DNA from: Candidatus Aminicenantota bacterium
GTDB lineage: Bacteria; Acidobacteriota; Aminicenantia; Aminicenantales; Aminicenantaceae
Reading direction: 5' to 3'
DNA length: 7,222 bases
Assembly (NCBI GenBank): GCA_023135995.1
Contig: JAGLRY010000257.1
Span: forward strand, 1-7,222
Shown: in pieces, positions 1 through 5,489 of the stretch
Layout of the letters: each line of letters begins with the position of its first letter
How positions within the stretch are numbered: position 1 is the first letter of the stretch
Notes under the pieces: generated by a model
The model's input: only the letters and a program-made list of their open reading frames with translations
What the model was told of the DNA's origin: nothing
Databases searched by the model: none
Program-made: the position numbers and the translations under genes

Positions 1-25
1 TCGATTATAATCCCAATCAAATCAA

Positions 26-60
26 TTTGTTAAAAAAATCGTATTTGATTTTTCAACAAA
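26..60. repeat. AT-rich imperfect inverted repeat upstream of the transporter gene
   Basis: Bases 26-38 and 48-60 are inverted copies of TTTGTT.AAAAA with one internal A-C mismatch and a loop of about nine bases. The arm is nearly all A/T and no long T-run follows, so it is not a convincing intrinsic terminator. It ends two bases before a candidate -35 box at 63, so an operator is the more natural reading. It could also be chance in AT-rich DNA. Confidence 0.35.
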
Positions 61-62
61 CT

Positions 63-91
63 TTTACACAGAAAGCGTGGAAAAGTAAATT
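63..91 (+). promoter_or_regulatory. Candidate sigma-70-type promoter for the TLC-like transporter gene
   Basis: TTTACA (63-68, five of six consensus bases) is separated by 17 bases from TAAATT (86-91, four of six). Transcription would begin near 98 and leave a leader of about 60 bases before the ATG at 158. A perfect TTGACA lies at 101-106, but the best -10 at proper spacing from it is only AAAAAT, so it is the weaker alternative. Called by eye. Confidence 0.3.
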
Positions 92-142
92 TATTTCCGA
101 TTGACATTTGTAATCAATTATGAAAAATTCAAGGAAACTTCT

Positions 143-150
143 AGGAAGGA
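143..150 (+). promoter_or_regulatory. Ribosome binding site fixing the transporter start at 158
   Basis: AGGAAGGA lies seven bases before the ATG at 158. The in-frame TTG at 101 has no Shine-Dalgarno sequence before it and would add 19 polar residues not expected in this family, so 158 is preferred. Confidence 0.7.
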
Positions 151-157
151 AAACAAA

Positions 158-1552
158 ATGGGGTCTTCTAACAATTCAATGAAATCTAAAACGAATGGTA
201 TTTTACATAAGTTTCTCAGCCTCTTTGCCACTGTCTATCCTGGCGAGGCGCCAACAGCATTGCTTTTGACGCTCAACATCTTCCTAATCTTTGCCGCTTA
301 TTACATCATAAAGCCCATTAGAGAGGCACTGATTATCGCTGGGGAAGGGCCTGAAATCAAGAGCTACCTCTCAGCCGTGATTGCTGTAGTGCTCATTTTT
401 GTTGTAAAAGCTTTTAGTGGAGCTTCCTCTCGGTTTCCAAGACAGAAATTGATCACCTGGGTGACTCTTTTCTTTGTTTCCAACTTGGCCATATTTTATG
501 TCCTATCATTTACAGATATCAGTCTAGGAACTTTTGGTATCATCTTTTTTATTTGGATCGGTGTTTTTAATGTCCTGGTTCCTGCGCAGTTCTGGGGTTT
601 TGCCAATGACATCTACACTCCTGAAGAGGGAAGTCGACTCTTTCCCATTGTTGCGTTTGGCGCGACTTTCGGAGGTTTCTTTGGAAGTGTGTTTGCAAGT
701 AAGCTGGTCGAGGCCATTGGATTGTATCGAATGATGCTCGTTTCTGGCGCAATTCTGTTGATCTGTATCCTAATGGCATGGATAATCCACATCAGAGAAA
801 CAAAGAGGGCCGAAACAAAAATATCTGAGAATGGTAAAGCCCAACCTCAGGTAGAGGATACGGAGAAACCACTAAAAAAGGGTGGAGGTTTTAAGCTTGT
901 TTTTAAGAAGAGATATCTTCTCTATATTGCTTTCTTTGTTTTATTGCTTAATTTTATAAACACGAACGGGGAGTTTATTTTAGGGAAATATGTGGAGACG
1001 ACTGCTCATGAAGTCGTGGAGTTGGGTCAATCAGAAGGGCTGAACACTGAAGAATATGTAGGCAAATTTTATGCGGATTTTTATAAATACCAGAATTTAT
1101 TTGCTATTCTGATACAACTATTCCTGGTATCTCGAATTTTCAAGTGGGTTGGTGTCAGAGGTGCGATTTTTGTCTTGCCTTTCATCGCACTCGGTGGGTA
1201 TGCCTTCATAGCCATCGGTGCATCCTTGCTCATTGTGAAGTGGGTCAAAACCACTGAAAATGCGACGGACTACTCATTAATGAACACAACAAGACATGCG
1301 CTATTCCTCATCACTTCAAGAGAAGAGAAATACAAAGCCAAAGCTGCGATCGATACTTTTTTTCACAGGTCGGGGGATGTTCTATCGGCTCTAGTCGTCT
1401 TCATTGGATCGACATACCTCACATTGAGCTCGACTGGATTTGCTGGTTTTAATATCGTTTTGTGTTTGATATGGATTTGTCTTGGAGTTCTAATTGCCCG
1501 TGAACACAAAAAACTGTTAGGAGAAGCTGCTTCTAAAGAGAGAGCAGAATAA
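158..1552 (+). CDS. TLC-type (ATP/ADP translocase-like) membrane transporter, about 12 TM
   Basis: A 464-residue inner-membrane protein with about twelve hydrophobic segments. The first spans residues 31-51 and ends in YYIIKPIREAL (48-58), a K-P-x-R pattern typical of the TLC/nucleotide exchange family. Helices two to six run to about residue 211 and include RLFPIVAFGATFGG. A charged loop rich in K, E and Q (about 212-250) joins the two halves. Near the C-terminus, EEKYKAKAAIDTFFHRSGD (389-407) matches the conserved late motif of the same family. In the family, obligate parasites and plastids use such proteins to exchange ATP for ADP; for relatives in free-living bacteria the substrate is generally unknown, and many are labelled simply as MFS transporters. 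The gene lies 98 bases before two exported kinase-like genes on the same strand, so nucleotide export or exchange is an attractive but unproven role. The family is fairly sure, the substrate is not. Confidence 0.8.
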   Translation: MGSSNNSMKSKTNGILHKFLSLFATVYPGEAPTALLLTLNIFLIFAAYYIIKPIREALIIAGEGPEIKSYLSAVIAVVLIFVVKAFSGASSRFPRQKLITWVTLFFVSNLAIFYVLSFTDISLGTFGIIFFIWIGVFNVLVPAQFWGFANDIYTPEEGSRLFPIVAFGATFGGFFGSVFASKLVEAIGLYRMMLVSGAILLICILMAWIIHIRETKRAETKISENGKAQPQVEDTEKPLKKGGGFKLVFKKRYLLYIAFFVLLLNFINTNGEFILGKYVETTAHEVVELGQSEGLNTEEYVGKFYADFYKYQNLFAILIQLFLVSRIFKWVGVRGAIFVLPFIALGGYAFIAIGASLLIVKWVKTTENATDYSLMNTTRHALFLITSREEKYKAKAAIDTFFHRSGDVLSALVVFIGSTYLTLSSTGFAGFNIVLCLIWICLGVLIAREHKKLLGEAASKERAE

Positions 1553-1575
1553 AAACCCAGAACTCTGTTAGTCAT

Positions 1576-1604
1576 TTGATTTTAAAGATTTGAATGTTTA
1601 TCAT
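1576..1604 (+). promoter_or_regulatory. Candidate promoter for the secreted kinase-like pair
   Basis: TTGATT (1576-1581) is followed after exactly 17 bases by TATCAT (1599-1604), matching four and five of the six consensus bases. The start of transcription would fall near 1611, about 40 bases before the ATG at 1651. This suggests the two kinase-like genes can be expressed apart from the transporter gene. The -10 box lies inside a perfect 8-bp dyad. Confidence 0.4.
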
Positions 1605-1616
1605 AGAAATGATAAA
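1597..1616. repeat. Perfect 8-bp dyad over the candidate promoter -10 box
   Basis: TTTATCAT (1597-1604) and ATGATAAA (1609-1616) are exact inverted copies around AGAA. The stem is AT-rich and no T-run follows, so termination is unlikely. It covers the -10 box and the presumed transcription start, the usual place for a repressor operator. As RNA it would be only a weak hairpin. Confidence 0.45.
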
Positions 1617-1650
1617 TCAGTAGGGATGATTAACTTAAAGGGATAAAACG

Positions 1651-2472
1651 ATGAAAAGAAAAATCCTTTTGGGGATGGTTTTTGTTTGTTTTATCCTTCT
1701 CGTTTCTTTCATTAATGCACAATTCACTCCTGAAGAGATCGCTCAACGGGCGAAATTAGAGGAATTCCTGAGGACAGCAGAGATTGTCAGGTCCAAGGAT
1801 ATTGGAGAAGGAGTCACAAAACCTTGCAAGCTCGACATGAAACAAGGAGAAGAGGAACACAGCGGATGCTGGAAGAATCCCAGCGGCATGCAGAAGGGCT
1901 TTCTTGAGGGATGGCAGTATGAGATTGCTGCTTACGAAATGGATAAGTTGTTGGGATTGAACATAATCCCGCCTACAGTGGAAAGGGAATTCGATGGCAA
2001 AAGAGGGTCTCTCCAGTTCTGGATCACGAGTGAAATGAGCGACCTTGAAAGAATGGAGCAAGGCATCAAAATCCCACAGGAAAAATTGGAAAACTGGAAT
2101 AGACAGAAATATCTGACGCGGGCATTTGATTGTTTGATAGCCAACGAAGACCGCACACAACAGAATATACAGTACACAAAGGATTGGCGGACGATACTCA
2201 TCGATCATTCCCGGAGCTTCCGCTGTTCTGAAAAATTTAGAAAACAGTTGGTTTTTGGAAAAAATGGACTCTTAGCTCAAAAGCTTTTCAGGCGCCTTCC
2301 TTGGATTTTTGTTGAAAAAATCAAGGCATTAAATTTTAATAAGATCAAACAAACCGTAGGGCCATACTTAAAAGATGAGGAGATCGAAGCTGTCTTGGAG
2401 AGGAAAAAACTCCTTTTAGAAGAAATCAATGAAATGATCAAAGAGAAGGGTGAGGCAAATGTCCTTTATTAG
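1651..2472 (+). CDS. Exported FAM20-like kinase paralogue A, possibly a pseudokinase
   Basis: A 273-residue protein. Residues 1-23 form a signal peptide (KRK, hydrophobic core, likely cut after A23 to leave QF), with no lipobox cysteine, so it is probably periplasmic or secreted. The mature part follows the order of motifs seen in FAM20-class atypical kinases: VTKP (55-58) and CWKNP with K75 as candidate ATP-binding lysine; EIAAYEMDKLLGL...PPTVER (91-112) with E91 as the partner glutamate; NEDRT (165-169) with candidate catalytic D167; and LIDHSRSF (183-190) with candidate metal-binding D185. The family norm is DRH, but here histidine is replaced by T169, so activity may be reduced or lost. 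Cysteines C59, C73, C161 and C192 are not shared with the next gene. AAAGGGA lies eight bases before the ATG. The paralogue follows after 62 bases, probably in one operon. The substrate is unknown; HipA-like or PI3/4K-like folds are more distant alternatives. Confidence 0.65.
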   Translation: MKRKILLGMVFVCFILLVSFINAQFTPEEIAQRAKLEEFLRTAEIVRSKDIGEGVTKPCKLDMKQGEEEHSGCWKNPSGMQKGFLEGWQYEIAAYEMDKLLGLNIIPPTVEREFDGKRGSLQFWITSEMSDLERMEQGIKIPQEKLENWNRQKYLTRAFDCLIANEDRTQQNIQYTKDWRTILIDHSRSFRCSEKFRKQLVFGKNGLLAQKLFRRLPWIFVEKIKALNFNKIKQTVGPYLKDEEIEAVLERKKLLLEEINEMIKEKGEANVLY

Positions 2473-2520
2473 CACCAGGCTGGCTATTGGTTATACATAA
2501 AACCGGAAATCAACATAGAG

Positions 2521-2528
2521 AAGGAGGG
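2521..2528 (+). promoter_or_regulatory. Strong ribosome binding site fixing the start of paralogue B at 2535
   Basis: AAGGAGGG lies six bases before the ATG at 2535. This start gives a clean signal peptide (MKKYFLISLVF...). A longer reading from TTG at 2487 would put 16 polar residues ahead of it and has no Shine-Dalgarno sequence, so it is rejected. Confidence 0.85.
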
Positions 2529-2534
2529 AACAGT

Positions 2535-3368
2535 ATGAAAAAATATTTTTTGATCTCTTTAGTATTTATCCTCTTTATGGGATTCAATCTTCCATTATTC
2601 GCTCAGTTTAAACCAGAAGGGGTGGAAGCACGGGATAAGTGGGAAGAGTTTCTCATAGCGGCTGAAGTTGTCGATCAGGATCAGCCGTTTAAAGACAGAG
2701 AGGCTGTAACAAAACCTTGGGTGATAACCCTGGAAAAAGATGGAGTCAAAAATAAGGCGTTATGGAAAAATCCTGAAGGTCGAATGAAGGGTTTTTTGGA
2801 GAACTGGAGATGGGAGATCGCAGCCTATCGTCTGGACAAGTATTTGGACCTGTGCATGGTGCCTCCAACAGTAGAAAGACGTTTCCAGGGAAACCGTGGC
2901 TCCTGCCAGTTATGGATCGATTCCATGATGAGTCTTAAAAAAAAAGTAGAGGATAAAGTGAAAACCCCTTCCTATAAAATATTTTACTGGAACCGAGCAC
3001 TCTATCTGCAAAGGACTTTTGACAACCTGATCGCCAACGAAGACCGTCATCAAAATCAGTATCTCATCACTGAAGATTGGCGGATGATCCTCATAGACCA
3101 TTCCCGGAGTTTCCGCACATCCAAAAAATTTACAAAAAAACTCATTTACGACGAAAAATACAAAGAAGGACCTACATTCATCATGAAAGAAATCCCTAAA
3201 GACCTCTACGAGAAGCTAAAGAGTCTGAATGCCGATGTCATGAAAGAGGTTGTAGGGGAATATTTGACAGATCAAGAGATCGAAGCGACTTTGATCCGCA
3301 GGGACCTGATCGTCGAGTGGTTGGATAAAAGAATTAAGAAAATGGGAGAAGAGAAGGTCCTGTACTGA
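2535..3368 (+). CDS. Exported FAM20-like atypical kinase, paralogue B
   Basis: A 277-residue protein, alignable with the preceding gene from signal peptide to the shared last residues VLY, with roughly 40-50% identity by eye. The signal peptide is residues 1-23, ending LFA before QF. Kinase-like features in order: VTKP (58-61); a strand ending ALWKNPEG with candidate ATP lysine K78; EIAAYRLDKYLDL..VPPTVER (94-115), very close to the EIAAFHLDR.LDF..VPP segment of animal FAM20C as recalled; NEDRH (168-172) with candidate catalytic D170; and LIDHSRSF (186-193) with candidate metal ligand D188, resembling LDNGRGF of FAM20C. It is much shorter than animal FAM20C and lacks its long N-terminal region and cysteine-rich insertion. 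C107 and C124 are the only mature cysteines. Family members phosphorylate secreted proteins or glycan sugars using ATP; the target here is unknown. Its stop codon is two bases from the end of convergent cysC. Distant relationship to HipA-type kinases cannot be excluded. Confidence 0.7.
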   Translation: MKKYFLISLVFILFMGFNLPLFAQFKPEGVEARDKWEEFLIAAEVVDQDQPFKDREAVTKPWVITLEKDGVKNKALWKNPEGRMKGFLENWRWEIAAYRLDKYLDLCMVPPTVERRFQGNRGSCQLWIDSMMSLKKKVEDKVKTPSYKIFYWNRALYLQRTFDNLIANEDRHQNQYLITEDWRMILIDHSRSFRTSKKFTKKLIYDEKYKEGPTFIMKEIPKDLYEKLKSLNADVMKEVVGEYLTDQEIEATLIRRDLIVEWLDKRIKKMGEEKVLY

Positions 3369-3370
3369 AA

Positions 3371-3994
3371 TTAGCCTTTTTCGTTCGCACTGATAATCCC
3401 ATTCTCCACGAGATAACGAATAACAGCATCTTGGCATTGTGTCAGGTCGAGTTTATCTGTATCGAGTATGAGCTCGGGGTTTAGCGGCTCTTCATAGGGA
3501 GCGGAGATACCAGTAAATTCTTTGATCTCGCCAGCCCGTGCCTTTTTATATAGGCCTTTGGGATCTCTTTCTTCGGCCACATCCAAAGACACCTTGACAA
3601 AGACTTCGATGAATTCACCTTTCTGGAGAAGCTCTCTGTTTCGATTTCTATCCTTCCTGTAGGGAGATATGAATGCCGTCATGGTGACAAAGCCCGCGTC
3701 GGCAAACAACTTGGCCACTTCTCCGATGCGGCGGATATTTTCTTCACGGTCCTCAGGGGAGAATCCAAGATTTTTATTCAAGCCATGCCGGATGTTGTCT
3801 CCATCCAGAACATAGCTCAGATGTCCACGCTCGAAAAGTCGTTCCTCAACGGCGCGGGCGATAGTGGATTTGCCCGAGGATGAAAGACCTGTGAACCAGA
3901 TCACCACGCCTTTTTGTTGGATCAACCGTTCTCTATCTGATTTAGTGATGGCTCCATCATGCCAAGTTATGTTTGTTGCTTTTTGGATCGTCAT
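3371..3994 (-). CDS. cysC: Adenylylsulfate (APS) kinase
   Basis: Cytoplasmic enzyme that phosphorylates APS at the 3' position with ATP to give PAPS, the second step of sulfate activation. The 207-residue length is normal for a stand-alone CysC. Visible motifs are the P-loop GLSSSGKST (36-44), LDGDNIRHGLN (63-73), the GFSPEDREENIRRIGEV helix (77-93), FISPYRKDR (108-116) with S110 at the place of the known phosphoserine of the E. coli enzyme, and KGLYKKARAGEIKEFTG further on. The start at 3994 has GGAG (4004-4007 on the complement) nine bases upstream. sat lies upstream on the same strand but 290 bases away, so cysC may have its own promoter. Its 3' end almost touches the convergent kinase-like gene. 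It is not fused to a GTPase or sulfurylase domain. Confidence 0.95.
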   Translation of the reverse strand: MTIQKATNITWHDGAITKSDRERLIQQKGVVIWFTGLSSSGKSTIARAVEERLFERGHLSYVLDGDNIRHGLNKNLGFSPEDREENIRRIGEVAKLFADAGFVTMTAFISPYRKDRNRNRELLQKGEFIEVFVKVSLDVAEERDPKGLYKKARAGEIKEFTGISAPYEEPLNPELILDTDKLDLTQCQDAVIRYLVENGIISANEKG

Positions 3995-4015
3995 TTTTTT
4001 ATTCTCCAGAATTAT

Positions 4016-4026
4016 ATCGACATTTT
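4016..4026 (+). repeat. Third copy of ATCGACATTTT in the sat-cysC gap
   Basis: These 11 bases are identical to the inner part of the right arm of the inverted repeat at 4262-4276 and the inverse of its left arm at 4158-4172. On the minus strand the copy reads AAAATGTCGAT and overlaps the candidate cysC -10 box and transcription start, as an operator would. Confidence 0.5.
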
Positions 4027-4052
4027 ATAATCTTAACCTGGATTATTCACGA
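4024..4052 (-). promoter_or_regulatory. Weak candidate promoter for cysC
   Basis: On the minus strand TATAAA (complement of 4024-4029, five of six) has TCGTGA (complement of 4047-4052, three of six) 17 bases upstream. Transcription would start near 4017, about 23 bases before the ATG. A perfect TATAAT also lies on this strand at 4011-4016, but it would start transcription at the ribosome binding site, and its -35 is poor. Confidence 0.2.
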
Positions 4053-4081
4053 GCTGATATCGCTGCAAAGGCAAGGCCGTG

Positions 4082-4136
4082 GCTCATGAAGATGTAGTGA
4101 ACTACCTCGAATGAGCTACAACGAAGGCTTTGTTGT
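4082..4136. other. Cluster of small dyads in the sat-cysC gap
   Basis: GCTCAT (4082-4087) pairs with ATGAGC (4111-4116), and inside it GTAGT (4094-4098) pairs with ACTAC (4101-4105). Immediately after, ACAACGAAG (4118-4126) is the near-inverse of CTTTGTTGT (4128-4136). The segment could fold as an RNA leader or serve as a protein-binding site. It matches no riboswitch known to the annotator, and no coding potential is apparent. Confidence 0.3.
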
Positions 4137-4157
4137 GAGATCAGTTCGCCCGTAGGG

Positions 4158-4276
4158 TAAAAAATGTCGATTATTGTAATAAGAGCTATGAAAATGGAAA
4201 CGTTAAATTGATTTCGTGTATGGACCAAATGATTTGTCAAAATTGTTTTATTTGTAGTAAGAATCGACATTTTTTA
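4158..4276. mobile_element. Possible MITE-like element: perfect 15-bp inverted repeat with TA ends
   Basis: TAAAAAATGTCGATT (4158-4172) and AATCGACATTTTTTA (4262-4276) are exact inverted copies, 89 bases apart. Each arm begins or ends with TA, so the unit can be read as a 13-bp terminal inverted repeat flanked by a TA duplication, the pattern left by IS630/Tc1-mariner transposases. The interior is AT-rich without a credible gene. It lies between sat and cysC, which are usually close neighbours. A long-stem RNA or paired protein-binding sites are alternatives, and no second copy is in the window to prove mobility. Confidence 0.35.
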
Positions 4277-4284
4277 TGAATAAT

Positions 4285-5454
4285 TCAGCCTAATTTTTTG
4301 TAATAGTCCATCAGAATCTGGACAACCTCAGGCCGGCTGAATTCCTTGGGAGGCACCTGCCCGTTTGCCAGCATCTCACGCAGTTTTGTCCCGCTGATGA
4401 GCACTCGGTCATCCTTGGAGTGAGGACAGGTTTTCATGGATGCCATCCCATCACATTTGTAACACCAAAAGGTCCAGTCGATCTTTAGTGGTTTGAGGTG
4501 CAGGTCTTCATCATCGATGTCGTCAAATATTGTCTGTGCATCAAAGGGACCGTAATAATTTCCCACACCCGCATGGTCTCTGCCCACGATCAAGTGACTG
4601 CAGCCGTAATTCTGGCGAAAGATGGCATGAAGGATGGCTTCACGGGGTCCGCCATACCGCATTTCCATCGGATAGACCTTGAGTACGACCCTGTCTTCTG
4701 GATAATAATTCTTAAGCAGGACTTCGTAGCATTTCATGCGTGTTTCTGCAGGAATATCATCGGCCTTGAGTTTTCCAACCAGCGGGTGGATAAAAATACC
4801 ATCACAGACCTCAAGAGCGATTTTCGTGCAGTACTCGTGGCTCCTGTGGATAGGGTTCCTTGTCTGAAAAGCAGCGATCGTGGCCCATCCTTTTTCTTCA
4901 AATATGGCCCGTGTTGTGGCGGGCCGCGCGTAGTGCTCACCGAAGATTTTCGGATAGGGGCCTTCGCTAAATACTCTGACCGGCCCGGACAAAAGAATAT
5001 CCTGTTGATCGTAAACCTTAGCAACTCCGGGGTGGGCCTCGTCCTCGGTCTTGTAAACCTGTCGGGCCTCAGCCCTTTTATCATATGTGAATACTTCCTC
5101 TGTTTTCATGCTTCCCATCAACTCATCGCTTTCATCATCGATAAGAGCAATTTCTGAGTCGATCGGAAAACTGTCAGCTTCTTCTTTTGTCACAGAAAGC
5201 GTGATGGGAATAGGCCAGAGTGTTCCATCAGCGAGACGCATATCTTGAACCACTCCTGTGTAATCATCCTCACTCATGAATCCAGCCAAAGGGCTAAAAG
5301 CGCCAATAGCCATCATGATGAGATCTGATGTCTCTCTTGATGAGAGTCGCACATGGGGCATTGATTTTGCGCTTTCCATTTGCTCCGCACGTTCTTCGCC
5401 CTCCACGAGCAGAGGATTTAACCGTCCTCCATGAGGCGGAACTAGTTTTGACAT
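4285..5454 (-). CDS. sat: Sulfate adenylyltransferase (ATP sulfurylase), homomeric zinc type
   Basis: Catalyses sulfate + ATP to APS + pyrophosphate in the cytoplasm. The 389-residue protein begins MSKLVPPHGG, familiar from Sat of sulfate reducers. Motifs: QTRNPIHRSHEY (197-208), the nucleotide-binding QTRN and HxxH elements; GRDHAGVG (291-298); and ISGTKLREML (353-362). C331, C334, C343 and H345 form the CxxC...CxH zinc site of bacterial and archaeal homomeric enzymes. The start at 5454 is chosen over an in-frame ATG at 5466 because GGAGGT lies just before it and the upstream ATG overlaps that site. It follows the RsbW-like gene by 35 bases in the same direction and precedes cysC by 290. No APS reductase is in the window, so dissimilatory use, assimilation and PAPS supply for sulfation all remain possible; the cysC neighbour favours PAPS. 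Confidence 0.97.
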   Translation of the reverse strand: MSKLVPPHGGRLNPLLVEGEERAEQMESAKSMPHVRLSSRETSDLIMMAIGAFSPLAGFMSEDDYTGVVQDMRLADGTLWPIPITLSVTKEEADSFPIDSEIALIDDESDELMGSMKTEEVFTYDKRAEARQVYKTEDEAHPGVAKVYDQQDILLSGPVRVFSEGPYPKIFGEHYARPATTRAIFEEKGWATIAAFQTRNPIHRSHEYCTKIALEVCDGIFIHPLVGKLKADDIPAETRMKCYEVLLKNYYPEDRVVLKVYPMEMRYGGPREAILHAIFRQNYGCSHLIVGRDHAGVGNYYGPFDAQTIFDDIDDEDLHLKPLKIDWTFWCYKCDGMASMKTCPHSKDDRVLISGTKLREMLANGQVPPKEFSRPEVVQILMDYYKKLG

Positions 5455-5458
5455 TATG

Positions 5459-5464
5459 ACCTCC
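5459..5464 (-). promoter_or_regulatory. Ribosome binding site deciding the sat start
   Basis: GGAGGT on the minus strand ends four bases before the ATG at 5454. The alternative ATG at 5466 overlaps this element and has no site of its own, so translation from 5454 (MSKLVPP) is preferred. Confidence 0.75.
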
Positions 5465-5489
5465 ATAAAGTAAATTCGAATAATTTAGG

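Noticed and set aside
6..11. Perfect TATAAT as a promoter -10 box
   Set aside because: The -35 region would lie outside the window, and the sequence is in AT-rich DNA about 150 bases from the first start codon. It cannot be supported.
101..157. TTG-initiated extension of the transporter gene
   Set aside because: No ribosome binding site precedes it, and the added residues are polar. The ATG at 158 has AGGAAGGA at good spacing.
1756..2208. 150-residue minus-strand open frame opposite the first kinase-like gene
   Set aside because: It lies fully antisense to a gene with a paralogue and conserved motifs, and shows no motif of its own.
2487..2534. TTG-initiated extension of the second kinase-like gene
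   Set aside because: It would bury the signal peptide behind 16 polar residues. The ATG at 2535 has a strong AAGGAGGG.
1651..3368. HipA-type toxin or antitoxin kinase
   Set aside because: Both proteins have signal peptides, no HipB-like partner is adjacent, and the EIAA[Y]..D...PPT and DHSRSF motifs fit FAM20 better than HipA.
4043..4270. 75-residue minus-strand open frame between sat and cysC
   Set aside because: No Shine-Dalgarno sequence, the start lies inside the inverted repeat arm, no recognisable motif, and the DNA is AT-rich and repeat-filled.
4158..4276. Intrinsic terminator after sat
   Set aside because: The arms are AT-rich and 89 bases apart, and no GC-rich stem followed by a T-run is present on the sat strand.
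4498..5157. 219-residue plus-strand open frame inside sat
   Set aside because: It is antisense to highly conserved sat codons, has no ribosome site or known motif, and is a typical shadow frame.
3371..5454. CysND/CysNC-type sulfate activation
   Set aside because: The sulfurylase is the homomeric zinc-type Sat and cysC is a stand-alone gene; no GTPase subunit or fusion is present.
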